DNA of 64,000 nucleotides from Apiospora phragmitis (GCA_038363925.1 JAQQWL010000005.1:1922001-1986000), one strand, 5' to 3'. Shown: positions 14,601 through 27,694, counted from the stretch's first letter. Made by a program: numbers and translations. The notes: a model not told the origin generated them from the letters alone.

Positions 14601-17314
14601 ACGAAGACCCTTAACAAGAGACAGCAACTGCCTTGTGAGGTTACATTCCGCACCTGTTCAAGACAGGAACTCCTACTAGTGGGTTTCATGTCACGGCCGA
14701 GTCGTACTCTATTTGGCTCGCTCAACCTTCTACGGGATCCGGCGACATGGCTCGGCATTCTCATCACGAACATTGGCCTCGAATCGTAAAAGCAACATGT
14801 TGTTCGTCACAGACAATCAAAGTTCGAGGCAGATGGACCCGTCCCTGTATCACGTTCTCGACTCGAGAATGTGTTTCAAGCAAGAGCAGGGGCTCCTTCT
14901 GTTCACGAACACCACCGCGCCTTTCCCCCCTACCTCCAAGTCAACATACCATGTTGAAGATCTGACGCCGGGGGCACATGGGCAGACCCGGCTCAGGGAG
15001 CAGAGAATCCCCTATAGACAAGGAGATCTATATGTGAGATTCCCATTGTTCAGTCCCTCCAGCCGTCGTCGGGATTGAGGGGGGGTGGGGGGGAATATCG
15101 ATGCTTGCTCTCTAGCCCAAACCCCTTGCAGCTTTTCCTACAGATTTCCAGTGGCATGTCACTAGGCATTGGCCAGATTCGGGCAAACATATCACGTCCT
15201 GACACAGGAAAAAGCAATGATAATGCCAACGATATGCCCTTCCCCGCCTCCATCGGAGCACTCCTCTGCCTAGCTCACCGCAGGTTGGACAATTACAAGC
15301 CAGTCAATGCAGTTGCCTTCTCTAGGACGAGAAGGAGGCAACTGCCGTAGCAAACAGACACGCATGAATTACCGGTCGCTACTAGTCGCCATACCTACGG
15401 ACATGGCCACCGTGCAGCATATCATGCCTTGTATATATTGCACTGCAGTTTATCGGGCGAGCATGGCCCGCAAGGGCTCCATACCCATACGTGTAAGAAG
15501 GTCTCTATCGACGGAAGGAACCGGCAATTGCTGACATGGCCTTGCAACTTCTTCCCAGATCCGTACTGTCTAGCAGATAGGGCACACCCATACGGCGTAG
15601 CTTCGGAGGGCTTCTTAGCTTTCTTATTGCCGCAAAGGGAAACGCCTGTGAGCTGACCCTCAGCAGGTGGGTAGATTTGCAATAGTCATACATTGCCCAA
15701 CATCGGTATCAAACCCAAGGTCCACGGCCATGATTATGAAATGTATCATTGGACCGCAACAACTCCCTCGGCATAACATCACATTGGGCCTCTCCTCGAA
15801 ACCGACGAGATGAGGTAGATTCCTGATTGGGAACTCCTATTCGGCGGATGATTCGGCCTGTACGATCTTAGCTCCGGGGCAGGATTCACTGGATTCTCGA
15901 ACGCCAAGTTTGCTCCGGTGGATGACGGCAGAATAGTCACCATTACGGAAACAGCATTCTCTTCGTGAGAATAGTATTGAAAGACACCCAGACGAGGCTC
16001 CCCCCTTGCGTCGTTCGCCCGAAAGCTGGATGAGTAGGTTGCCCCTTTCGGCCCTTGGAATCCACAGCCATGCCGCGCCCTGCCCTGCCAACAAGAAGAT
16101 TCCGACAGTTCGGGACTGCCACGACTGTGTCACGATAGGGTTGACTAGGTTCTCTGGCTATTCCCAGCATATCATCGTCGAAAGGCCTGGCAAAGTGGAT
16201 GCTATCTGGCATCTGGCTGCTATCGCCCATCACATATGGACAAGGAAGATAGATGGGGCCGACCGAGTACTGGGTTACTGGGTATTGATTCACTGACTGA
16301 AGGGTCTCTTTCCGCGTAAATCCTGCCATTGGTGTATCTGGTTCTCCAAGTTTGCGGAAAACCTGCCATCAGAGGCTACTGGGCTTGCCAGGCACTGCCG
16401 CGATCAGATGTCTTCTCTTCTCCGTTACTGGACGGACATTGACATTCCAACGGTACCTCTATCTGGACCGCATAAACCAACAAATGGGTGGCGCCGTCGT
16501 ACAAAATGTACGAAGTACATAGGACTCGACTCCATCGCCCACCACCCTGGCCCCAGCTAATCTCATGGCCAGGGATGCCTTGATACATATGCATAATCCA
16601 TGCTCCCCAAGCTGCCCATATGTACATACCAGACCTCTGGAAGTCGATGGGGGGGCTTCCAAAATTGCTCCCTATAAATAAAGATACTTGTAGTAGTTAT
16701 AATAATAAGGAAGCATGACCTTGTTTGACCCAGCTTTCTCTTATTGTTGCCCATGATTAAAACCCCGCAATCTGAACAAGATTAGATATGTAGCATCACA
16801 GAATGGAGCATCGGTGCCCGACGGGTTTGATGAGCGTGGGCTCCAATCCGCCATGACAATGGGGCTCCAAAAATGGAAAATTCTGAAGATGCTCATACAT
16901 ATGGATGTGTAAATCTGTATGCACAGTTTCTCGACCTGGAGTCTCGCACCGAGAAGACCAAGCTAGTCACCGTTGACTCGCCTAGGACTAGGGGCAGAGG
17001 GTAGGAAGTTGCAGGGGGGCAAGGTCGCGTTCCAAACATCTCGTAGGCGCGGGGAACCCTTCCTAAAGTTCCCAGAGGAAGATCCTTCATCCTGAACCTT
17101 GCATTTTCATGGACTGGGAAGCGATTTTAGAACGGCAGATGATGCTACGGTACCATGGGCAAGGAGGTTTCCGCACGCACACACGCAGCACGCGTAGCAG
17201 TGTGTGGGCACTGCATGGGCTCCCTGCTCCCTGCTTTTCTCGTCGCCCTCTTTCGCTCGCTCGCCTCTGCACCAGCCCCCTGCTCCCCGTCTCGCTTTGC
17301 CGCGCTGACACCAC

Positions 17315-17353
17315 CCCTCCTCCTCCCTCCTCCTCCTCCTCCTCCTCCTCCCT
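17315..17353. repeat. CTC/CCT trinucleotide-rich tract
   Basis: Imperfect (CCT)n/(CTC)n run on the plus strand within the gene-free interval. The minus-strand frame through it reads Glu/Gly-rich, which explains the long but unconvincing ORFs here. Confidence 0.8.
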
Positions 17354-19810
17354 TGTTTGGAGAACGAACCGCAGTCGGCTGTCGGGTGTCTGCTTTGTTA
17401 GACCCAACAGCACCTGCCAACCAAAGATGAGATGGCTGGTGGTGCGTGTGTGTGCGTGTGTAGAGGTGTGTATCGAAACGAAAGGCCAGGATGGTTCCCC
17501 CAAAGCCCTCCACCTTCTTTCTGTACAGTACATGTGTGGCACTGTCTGACATACAGCAGCAGCACTCGCGCTGCTGCAGATACGATGTGTATGTACCAGA
17601 AACCGCGATGCGGTCAAAATGGGAAGGCGGCCGCAGGTGGGTTTTGCTTGTCGGTCGGTCGAGTCGCGCGCTCCTCGCCCTGCAAGGATGCAGGACACAC
17701 CACCCTTCCTGCGCCAGTCCCATCACTATGGAACGATTGCGGAAACATGAATCGTCACAAGTCCGGCAGCTGCTTGCAAATCGACAGACAGCGACGACAA
17801 TGAACGAGTCATCGACACGAGCTGCGTGCCCACACACTATCTCTCACACTTATCACTTGCATCGCATCGACGACGCAAGTAAGCAGTGGCGGGTGGATGA
17901 TGAATGTACTGTATGTAGGCCAGATACCGGATGTACATGGCAGTATCTTGACCAAAAAGGTCACTTCTTCATGCTACTACTATTACTACAGCGACACCCT
18001 CCCAAAGGCACAGAGACAGACTCGGTCCGCCCGAGATTCTGGCTGCTGCTGTCCACATACCACACCACACACATGACGCGTGTGGGCAGTCATCAATGGT
18101 ACGTTTCTTCTGTGTGCTCTGTACTGCTCTGTCCTATTCCGTTGGCAATTCGCGCATGACGCGTGCGTGTCCACGGAACTTTACAGTACTGCTGTACCTG
18201 GAGTCTGGGAAAATTCACTTTTTTTCCTCCTTCGCTCGCTGCCGCAAGACGTTGCATCCGGCGAAGTCCAGTTCCTGCAGCGAACTGAGGTGAGAACCTT
18301 GTCGACCGCCGTCCGGAGCAACCTATCTGCAGTGTAGGTAGTGTACAAGAACACTCTACGATTGTACATGCTATTATTTGGTATGTGTATGTATATATCT
18401 CCGTAGTGAACCAGTACTGTAGTTTATCTTGCCTGTCAGCGCTTTCCCTCAAACCCCCCGTCCGCGTCTGCTGGCAGGCATGGCCCTGGGGCCTTTCCAC
18501 GTGCTCTGGGCCTCTCGCTCGGTGTAGCTAACAGGGGAGTTATGGTGTGCTGACCCCCGACGACGCGATGGCGGGCGCTTCTCTCCACCTTCTTCCGCTC
18601 TTCTGTCGCTGGGATCTCAACGACGTGGGTGGCTAGGTGGGCGGTGGTTGTGTGGAATCTCTTGTCGCGTCGTCTGGGGGGGGGGGGGAAGGGGGCCGAC
18701 GACAGGCACACGTTGCCAAGACATTCTCGTAATCATAGAATTGAGTTACATACTGCTTGACTGCTGCTGCAAAGCTCAGGGGTTGAAAAGTGACATGGCA
18801 GGGGTTGGTGGACGAGGTACAGTAGGTGGGGACAGGGTAATATGAGAGAGAGAGGAGCTCTATCCACTACCAGAACCACTTTAGCACACAGACAGAAACA
18901 TTTCTGCATTGTAGCTCAAGTCATTCACGCACATATACGGATTTCTTGGGTTACCATGTATCTACTGTACTTGTATGTGTGGAGTTTCAGGTATTAGTGG
19001 CGTCGGTACAGATCGAGAGTCGTTGATTATATAACAGTGTCCCAGTATAGTCGCCAAATGAGACGAGATGGAAACCTAAAGCCGTACGACGTGTATCGAA
19101 TTGACGGAAGCTTCCACCTCAGATATAGTACATGCTCTTCTTAACGGTAATTACATACGTGAATCGACAGAATGGAAATAGCCATCTAAGATTAAAGGGA
19201 ATGGGTGGCTGGTAGAATGAAACCATTACATTATTGCATGTGTGTGCCCCCGGCGATCACGGGCAGACCCAACAGCAACTGTGTGTGTGCTAGAGGCCCA
19301 GAACTTTTACTTTTGCAGCAGAAGCAGAGCAAACTCACTCCAATATCAGAGTCCCCGTTCTATAGTCCCCAGTCGCCTAGCCAGTCCCCTACTATTCCTA
19401 TTATGGCTGTTCTATTACATAGAACTGATGATTAGTGCGGGAACTCCGAAGCTATTCTCTAACGCCAACGAGACTAAAACTTGCTGCACGTACATACAGT
19501 GATGATCCAACATTCTTTCCCTGCCTGCCTACTTGGGCTGGGTGGATGTGAGGTGGTTCGTTCATACATACAATCAGTGGAAAGTTCCCGGCGAATTTAT
19601 GATGTTCGATAATCTCCGAAGGAAACCCAAGCTGTTGTTGAGTTTGTTATCGTTGGATCGATGTATCGGGCAACCAGCTCGTAGGGGGAGGGAGACGGAG
19701 AGATCTACATACATCATTTACTATACACACCCCAAGCGATAGGCGTGCGTACGTTGACCACAGAGGGAGGCTGCGAAATAGTAAGATAGACATGCTGAGA
19801 GAGACGATTC

Positions 19811-19855
19811 AGTCAGTCAGTCAGTCAGTCGGTCAGTGAGTGAGTGAGTGAGTGG
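19811..19855. repeat. Compound tetranucleotide microsatellite (AGTC)n-(AGTG)n
   Basis: About five AGTC units, one variant GGTC unit, then about five AGTG units. It is non-coding and likely length-polymorphic. Confidence 0.9.
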
Positions 19856-21449
19856 CATGGCGGTATAGGGGGTCACACTGGATAATTCTTCGAATACTAC
19901 ATTGCCATTGCGGCTGAGGAATGATTTGGGAGAATGTTACATGCAATGAGCTCATGTCCCCTTTGATTGGGTAGCACACAGGCACTCACTCACCCGCCAC
20001 TCACAGGCTGTTTCTAAGAATAGAACAGAGAGATTAGGTATACTGCAGCTATCCGGATGAAGATGCTTGGATGAATGGATGGCCCTGAGGAGTTGGCCGT
20101 ATTGTACCAACTTTTTCCATCTCTATTACATGTGAGGTGCGTGTGATACAGTACAAGACGCTGTTGTTCTAGATATGATTAGACGGATAAAATAGGACCT
20201 CGATTGTTGAGTAACCACGTTTTGCAATGGGAGCATCTTTCAAGCTATCAAGAAGGCGAAAAGGTAAGCAACTTGGAGGTATAACCGCTGATGCACTCAT
20301 CGACCGGCTGGCTCGCTCATGGGATTCGGGGCAGACAGGCCATATGCGGCCGGAGACGCTTCAAGGGCGCTAGTCATGTAGTATTTCCTAAATATCAAGT
20401 TGTAGATATGCGATAGTATGGAAGTGAGAAGCCGACATGTAAGGTTGTTTATTCTCGAAGGCTGCGAAGGGAGCGGGACAATGCAGCCAGCCTGCAAGTA
20501 GCCGCTTACATGCTTCGAGACTCGTATCTATTCTGAAGCTTTTACTTTCTCGGACGTGCATGATTTGTTGGCAAGAGACCAGCTCATAGGAGTAAGTGAT
20601 AAGTGGTGGGTGGATGTGACGCATGAGCATCGTGATCAGGGGCTGATATCGAATCGTAGGAGACGCCGACCGCTACACTGCACTACACATGCGACCATAA
20701 GGAATATATAAGCTGTCTGGCATGGCCATATAATGAACAAATATCAGCATCATTGACTATACGAGGTTCACTCAACTGACCTATTTGCACTATGATGTCC
20801 CAGTTCCTTGGTAGACAAGGCTGAGGGAAGGACACGGAGCCTCTTCACATGGTCTTTGTACGCGTGAGCGTTACTGGTTCAGAGAGGGGGGTGGGGGAGG
20901 TATCTCCTCCTCAGTTATGTTGCGTTCCAGTTCACGCACATCTTTTCAAAGTGAGTAACTGGGGAGGGGAAAGGAGTTGAGCCAGCCAGGTGTACAGTTC
21001 ACGGCATAATATGACGAGCTACAGATACATCTATGGACAAGCGCTGGGGGTCTCTTTGCCTTTCGTCATTTTGTAACTTGGGCTATCTTCACCTCAGGTA
21101 CACTTAACAAGTCGGTCGTATGTCGATAATAAGCAGATTTACATCATGGACACGTGGGCTAGATACAAACAAGGTGTCCGGAGTGTTATGAAGAGAAAAT
21201 GGTATCATAAGATTCAAACGTCCCAAGAACTAAATAGGTAGGTATACAAGAAGTCATGCCCCCCTTAACTGCCTTCGTACAGACACCCACCATTGCCAAC
21301 AATAGCCAGAAAGAACAAAACAATTCCCCAATGCGTATACTGAATCGTAGCAGTCCTATAAAAGCTCAACAATAGCGTTGGGAATCCAAATGAAAATCGT
21401 ATAAATGCCCCCAGAGAACCCTGCTGATCCACCACTATCCTAGGGCCGT

Positions 21450-24332
21450 TTATCGTCTGTCTCTATCGTCCAGACTGGAAGTGTTGGTCTCCCTCTCTCT
21501 CTCTCGGTGGGACCTATGTCTGTCGTGGTCTCCGTACTCCAAGGCCCGAGGTCGCTCTGCAGCCTCATCTTCATCACGTCGATGGCGGCGGTGATCGCGA
21601 TCTCTCCGGTCGTCGTCGTCGTCTTCGTACCCACGCCGTTGATGGCGTCTTCTTCGATCCTCCTCATCTCGGTCGCGACCTTTGTCGTCGTAGTCGTCCT
21701 CCCCGTTCTCCCGCTCATACTCCCGTCTTCGCTTCTCTACAAAGTTGTCAGCTGTTATTCAATGACGGCGATCAGCAATGGAACTCCCGCTTACCTCTCA
21801 ACTGGTTCGTAGCAATTGCATATTGCTGGATCTCCTCCTTGCTCAAGACGCGGAGAACGATAACGAAATCGTCGCGCACCTCAAACCTCTCTTTGCCGAT
21901 GGTGAGGGCTTCAGGGTTGACGAGTTTTCTGTTGATCTTCGTCCAGCGAGCACCTTCCGGGGCATCCGCCTTTGTCTTGTCACCTTTATGAGGAGCGACG
22001 CCCTCCCGGACTGGATGAGGCTCTTCGGGAACGAGTCCTTGGGTTGTTTGAGAATACCTTTGATAGGCTTCTGGTCTGATTTGTCTCTGGGAGGCGACAC
22101 GACCCGCACCTGCTTCTGCTCGGTTTCAGTCAAAGCTAGTTCGCGGCCGCGAGACTCGGATCGGTCCCGCGAAGGTTGGCGTTGCCTGTCGGATCCGGAT
22201 GGGGCTTCACTATCAGACTTGGGGGCAGATCGTTCCTTTTCCTTCGGATTGCCTTCCCCTTCTCGGGCAGCTAACTCTGCCTTGAGGTCCATCAACCCTT
22301 TGGTATCGGTTGGGTCGAAAGCTGCCACTGAGGTATTGTGGCGGCGCTTGGGAGGAGCGGAACTTTCTTCATCGGCAGCAGTAGGTTTATCTTTGGTTGC
22401 TTCCCTGCTATCAATAGGACGCGCCTCAGAATCCCGTCTAGCATCAAGAGGACGAGCTTCAGAATCTCGTCTGCTGTATTCTCGATCACGATCACGATCT
22501 CGGTCACGCTCACGTTCCCTCTCCCGCTCACGTTCCCTTTCCTTTTCCCTCTCTCGATTCCGTTCCTTCTCACGCTCGCGCTCCCTCTCGCGCTCCCGCG
22601 AATCTGATTCATTCCTATCTCTGCGTGCTTCCCGTCTGGGCTCGATGGCGGCGGGATCTTGAGGGGATGGTCTCCGTTCGATGTCTTTCTCTCGAGGCTT
22701 GTAGCGGTCTGCTGCACGAGGCCCTGCTGTTTCAATGCCTTCATCAGAACCACTGCGGCGCTTGGGAGAACCCTTGCTGTCTCTCCCTTCATCCTTATCC
22801 TTGGCGGCTGCGCCTAGACCGATGGCCGCTGCTGCTACCCCTAGTCCGGCAGCAACCTTATCGCGCACCTTCTCGCCACGTACACTGTCCCTGCTATCTT
22901 TCCTCTCGCTGCCTCGGTCATCCTCTATACGGAAGGGACGTTCTTTGAGCTCAGATGGTCTGCGTTCACGTGGACGCGCACGATCCAAAGACTCATCCGA
23001 TCGCCGTTTTGGTTCACGAATCTCGGGTTCTCTCCGAGAACGCCGCTCGTCGTAGATTGGGCGCTCCAGCTCCAGTGGACGGCGATGCTCTGCCTGTTCC
23101 AGAAACTCCGGTCGAAGGCCAAAACCACGTGCAGCAACTGCATCGTCACGGTAACCCTCGTCGACCCTTTCGCGACGAGGAGGTTTGTGGAGGCGCTCCT
23201 CTTCTCGAGGACGGTAAAGGTCCTCAGGCATCGACTGGCGAGGAGTGGATTCTTGGTAGAGAGAAACAGGTCTTGGCCGCGAGGCCCGACGATCACCAGT
23301 GATACTGTCGCCAGTGTCTATATGGCTGGATCGAATGGGAGAAGGTGGGACCTGGGGCGGAGTAGGCATCGTAACGGGCGGGCGATCGTATACACCTGCA
23401 GCCGCTGCTGCAGCCGCACGATTGTACCGTTCGAGGGCGGATGAAGCAGGTGGAGGCCCGCGGCGACCGTCTATACGTCCGATGTCACTAGTGACAGTAA
23501 CTGATGGTCGGTAGTAGCCCCTGTCAAAGCTCTCGCGGCGCCCTGCTCGGCTCCGTGGGCCATCGTGGTCAAGATCATGTCGTACCAAGTCGCTTGGCTT
23601 TGTGTACTCGAAGTTGTCCTCCACAGTACTGGTGCTAATCCGTGGTTGACTCACATATCCGCCTTGGCGACTATGGGGTCGATATAGGTCAGTCGGACCG
23701 AGCCGAGGGGCTCGGAGCCTGTCATCACCACCCACGCGCTCTCTCAGCCTGTATAGCTCATCGTTATCCAGGGTGGCGCTCTGGGTATGGCGATGCTGGC
23801 TCCGCGCTCGAATAGAAGATGCAGGTTGCGCATAGTAGGTCTCTTCGCTCGAACGATATGGGTTTTGGCCGGGGCTCACAGGTCGTCCCGAGCCCGAGGA
23901 TGTATGAGACGTAGAATTGTGAGGGCGGGAATGATTCGTCGTGACTATGATTGGCTTAATATTGCTGCCCGCATCGACAGTTGAGGAGCGATGGCGGGTC
24001 CGGCTCGGTTCACGGACGCTCGAGCTTCTATGAAATGGTTCTTTTGTCACATTGTACGTGGTAATGGTAGCGGCTGGTGCCGCGCGATGTTCACCAGAAC
24101 CAGAACCAGAAACACGCGGGACGCTCGAGTCGTAGCGAGCAGTAGGCACAGCGTGGATATCCCCGCCATACCAGGGGGGGGTATATCCGATTGAATGGGG
24201 CAGGGAGGCCCGGGCCGGATTGAAGGTAGGCGACCGGCGCCCCGAAGGATGTCTGTATCGAGGGTCGGTCATGGTGATGATGATGGACTGATTGACAGCT
24301 TGCGCTGTCTGCGGATTTTTGCTTGCTGACAT
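21450..24332 (-). CDS. DUF8035-type Arg/Glu/Asp-rich protein
   Basis: A long disordered Arg/Ser-rich N-terminal region is followed by an alanine-rich hydrophobic patch (KVAAGLGVAAAAIGLGAA). A near-perfect Arg-Glu then Arg-Asp dipeptide tract is encoded at about 22480-22610. The C-terminal conserved block contains ARWTKINRKLVNPEAL and DDFVIVLRVLSKEEIQQYA, the signature I associate with fungal DUF8035 proteins, and then a second Arg/Asp-rich tail. A 58-nt intron (21794-21737) joins in phase, and the stop is at 21450. One base seems to be missing near 22026-22030, between KDSFP and EEPHPVREG; restoring it gives 942 codons, an exact multiple of three. An intron cannot explain the shift, since the only GT-AG pair is about 35 nt apart. 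ATG 24332 is the longest start; ATG 24272 (MTDPRYRH) is at least as likely. Function is unknown. The charged, repetitive composition suggests a scaffold or RNA/protein-binding role, which is inference. Confidence 0.8.
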
Positions 24333-25073
24333 TCACTAGGCTGGACCTCAGTGAATGAGGGAGGGGCACGAGGATGGGTTTTTGAATGGGTTTTGTAGAG
24401 CCCTGCAAGAAAAGCTGCTAGGGATGGGCTGACGTAGTATGTTACCCCAGGCGGCACGGACGTCTAAAAAAATGCAAGGATTGGGCACGATTTGGTGCAA
24501 GCCAATGAGTAGGTCGAGTGTGCCGTCGTTTCTAATAAGCCTGGATTTGGGGTTTCGAAGATAAGATCCGGATTGGGGGGAAGGAGCCAGAGTCTCTCTT
24601 CCGCACAGGACGTCCTCGAGTCATAAAAGATGGGTCGTATTTGGGCAGACAGGACGCCGGAGTCTCAGACTGCGTGTGTGTGTTCGAATATGCAAGCGAC
24701 CAATGTAAGCTGCGCATATAGTTTAGCAGCTGAATACACCAAAAGCCATGACAGGGGGGACAGACTTTGTCAGTGTCTCTGACGATTTGCAATCCGGCAA
24801 CTTTGCCAGGAACCCAGTCGGGATTCGTTGATAAGGGTCCTGGCGGCGCGCATGTATCGTGGGGTAAAAGTGAAGTGACAGGCCCGCCTCGCGGGTGCTG
24901 GCTCTCAGGCAGCTGCTCGCTGTATGCACAGGTATGGGATTGATGGATGGAAAGGTAGCGAGCGGTGAGATCGCGCCACTTAATAGGCACGACAACTTCT
25001 TTCTGCCTGTCAATTTGTATTCGGCTGATTGATTCGGCGCAGGCGCAAAAGCACAGGAGTGGAGTTAACAGCC

Positions 25074-25080
<7 letters not shown>

Positions 25081-25106
<26 letters not shown>
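25081..25106. repeat. (GCT)n trinucleotide microsatellite
   Basis: Uninterrupted GCT/CTG repeat of a little over eight units, outside any supportable gene. Confidence 0.9.
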
Positions 25107-27343
25107 CCGCTGCTGATGCTCCCGCCCGGTCGGTTCGAGCAAGGTTGTATATGCGTAGACGAAAAAAAAAAACAAGTAGGGTAGGTGATTTGCGGGAGGG
25201 AGGTCGAGATTTGACAAGTCAACTGACAACACAGCAGGTAATAATAACAATAAGCTGTTTGCGGTGGAATGGGTGATCTCATTCGCGGGTGGTGAGACGA
25301 ATGATATCGACAGGCTATCCAAGCCGGATGACACAATCTGATAGAAAGCTTGGTACCGTAGCCTCTAGCCGCAGTCCTGACTGCGTCTCAGATGTCGTCG
25401 ACCTTTAACAGGAACCACGGGAACGGGCCGACGGACGGTTTCTCGCGTGGATGCCTTGTTCGTGTGTTATGCCGGATACTGGCAGCAATCGAATGAGACA
25501 AATGCGAAAGGCGATCAATGAAGAAACGATCACTGTAGAAGTGTGTATATCACAAAAGGTCAGAGAGGGTGACGGTCTCCTCCACCTAGTAAAGGTACAG
25601 GTTGAGCGCTCACGAACGAGGGAGGAGAAGGGACGGGAGCAGGACGCTGCACAGAAAGGATCGAATCCTTCCGGAGGGAGTCTATCATCTAATAACAGCA
25701 GGAAGATTGTAGCAAGTACAGCAAGTTGGCAGCAATCGCGGCAGTAGGAACAACAATAATAACACTCTTCATTTCGTCGGTTGCAGCAACATGCAGTGAG
25801 CATTGCCTTGACCCAGGTGGGGGTGATTGGAAAACCGTGTATCATCTAACCTATGTAGCACGTAGACAGTACATCGCCATTGCCCGTAGCAAATACCACA
25901 ACCCATGCAGGCCGGCCGTGGAACATTTCTAGTGCAAAGGTAGACCGAATTGACCTAGTAGTAGATGGTGGTGGTGATGGTGGGGGGGTAAAAGCGAGCA
26001 ATGGACATGGACGATGACGTGCAATCTATGCTCGAGCGATGGAGAGGTGTGCTTGCGGTTGCGTCAACGCCTCTCGTGTGCTCATTCGTCCCTCGCTTCT
26101 CTCCCTCCTCCACTTCTAGAATAGCAACCTAAGCAGCAAGGATCAGGGCTAAGACTGTAACCTATGACTGTCCAATTCCCGGGCACTAAAGGGCTTGCGA
26201 GACCCTGTCTTTTGTGTTTCCCCTTTAGGCGTTGTACTTGTTGCAACTCCCTTTGAGGATCGGCGCTCTGGCTTTCGTGTCCTCGGGCCCTGAACAGAGC
26301 CGCCAGGTTTTTCGACTACAACAAACTTGTAGTAGCATGTTACCTTTTTCCTTAGCCGCATGTTAGGCCTCTGGAAAAGAGGACCGTACACGAGCAATCC
26401 CGCTCAGCCATCACGAGAAATGTCAAGAATCGTCAAGAAGCGATGGCGATGGAGAGGGACTGCTCCAACGACCTGCAGTTGGTTCCATGCAAAACTTTTT
26501 TGGGTCGCACACACAGAGCGGCACGGAGCGCACGCAGTTGCTTGGCATTGCCCCCCGACTGGGGCAGGACGAAAGCCCGGGCATGTTTACATAACCACCA
26601 TATGGACTGTTTGAGTGTCACGGGACTCAGAGTTATTTGACAGAAACGGCAAATATATGGGTTTCGCCCCCCTGCCAGCTCGGTTTGGAGCGTGGAAACA
26701 TCTCCAGCAGGCGCTCGAGGTTTGCCGACTCGTCTCAAGATTCCCCATTACGGGACGACGGTTGTCTGAATGTCCCTGGCTGTATTCGACTCCTGTGTTG
26801 GGCCTCGATGCCTGAACCCAATGCGCCGTGTGACAGGCAATAAATGAGTGAATTGCTTGCTCTACATCGGAGTATGGTCACACAGCCAGTCAGCCGGTGT
26901 ATCTTCTTTCTGTTTGCTGGGAGACGACACAATTTTCCCTCACTGTTGACCCATGCTGGGTTGATGCCTGAACTGAGGCAATAATACTTCATAGTCGAGG
27001 TACCAACCGGCAAATGACCAATACCATGGGAGTGATAGTAATTATGTTCAGCACATGGGTCGGGATGGCATTTCTCAGGAACGTTTTTTTCCTTTTGCCA
27101 TGCTGGTCCGCCCCACCCACTCCAGCGGGTAATGGGTCACACCACAGTTCGTTCAACATGCCGATGTAGGTATGTATTTTCCGGAGTTGATGGGACAGGT
27201 CTTCATTTCCTTTCGGACGAAGGCGCTTTCTTCGGTTATAGGAGGGGCAGTAATATCCCCGTTGCTATGGCAGATACCAACTGGTTGTCCAGTAGTTGTC
27301 TATAGCATAGATTGAACGAGGCTAATCAGCTAGAGGCGGGCAC

Positions 27344-27350
27344 TATATAA
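27344..27350 (+). promoter_or_regulatory. TATA-like element
   Basis: TATATAA, 37 bp before an ATG at 27387. It stands out against its surroundings, but spacing and context alone do not show that it is used. Confidence 0.25.
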
Positions 27351-27386
27351 AGACGGTTATTGGGCTAATGATGGCTAGCAGAGGTC

Positions 27387-27694
27387 ATGGCATCTTCAGA
27401 GGTCATTTGTCGCTTTGTCGCCCAAAGATGTTCCCACCGGGCTGGATCGCCGCGATTTCTGCCCAACGATGACCCCGGAACCGAGGACGACAGCCTCGCT
27501 TACCCAGTCTAAGCCGGGGTAACCTTGCCGCTTCTTTGATGACTCGGAGGGCAAGGCGCAACAAAGAGAAAACCCCTTGGGCTACTGTAATCTCGATGCT
27601 CTTCTGGAATGTTTGGGCCGCCTTGATAAGCCATAATATGCATCTGAGTAGCTTCAACCGACATGCATCGAAGACTTGTGGTGGGCAGATCTGA
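27387..27694 (+). CDS. Possible small protein (about 93 residues if one base is restored)
   Basis: Two abutting open frames are seen. The first runs from ATG 27387 and reads MASSEVICRFVAQRCSH, ending DDSLAYPV-stop. The second, shifted by one, runs through NKEKTPWATVISMLFWNVW to a stop at 27692-27694. A single missing C in the CCC run near 27504-27506 would fuse them into about 93 codons with one hydrophobic segment (WATVISMLFWNVWAALI). The TATA-like element lies just upstream. I recognise no family. The call rests on the indel pattern seen elsewhere in this window, and could be chance. Confidence 0.2.

Larger units (their letters stand above)
2631..21449. other. Gene-free interval of about 18.8 kb
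   Basis: I find no ORF here with a recognisable family, sustained coding character or a plausible exon chain. The longest open frames (187 to 230 codons) are low-complexity or look random. The sequence is not strikingly AT-rich and I saw no terminal repeats or transposase/reverse-transcriptase motifs, so it does not look like a RIP-mutated transposon relic. It holds homopolymers (G at 3168-3177, C at 12945-12954, G at 18676-18688), a CTC-rich tract, a tetranucleotide microsatellite and many TACCTACC/GTAC-like words common in mould intergenic DNA. It lies upstream of the minus-strand regulator gene ending at 2630, so it could contain its long 5' leader, distal control sites or non-coding transcripts. 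Confidence 0.6.

Noticed and set aside
17087..17837. Minus-strand frames of 203 and 230 codons
   Set aside because: Overlapping frames over a CTC-rich tract. Low complexity, no conserved motif.
2631..21449. Transposon relic or RIP-mutated region as explanation for the gene desert
   Set aside because: No terminal repeats, no reverse transcriptase or transposase motifs in any frame, and no strong AT or TpA bias visible by eye.
22040..22075. 35-nt intron as explanation of the DUF8035 frame break
   Set aside because: Too short for a fungal intron, and it would remove residues that I recall as conserved in the family.
21778..22662. 294-codon plus-strand Ser/Arg-rich frame resembling an SR protein
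   Set aside because: It is the complement of the RE/RD repeat region of the DUF8035 gene; the SR look is produced by that repeat.
25405..25845. 146-codon minus-strand Cys-rich frame
   Set aside because: Cys content comes from CAG/GCA-rich DNA. No signal peptide or spacing pattern of a secreted Cys-rich protein.
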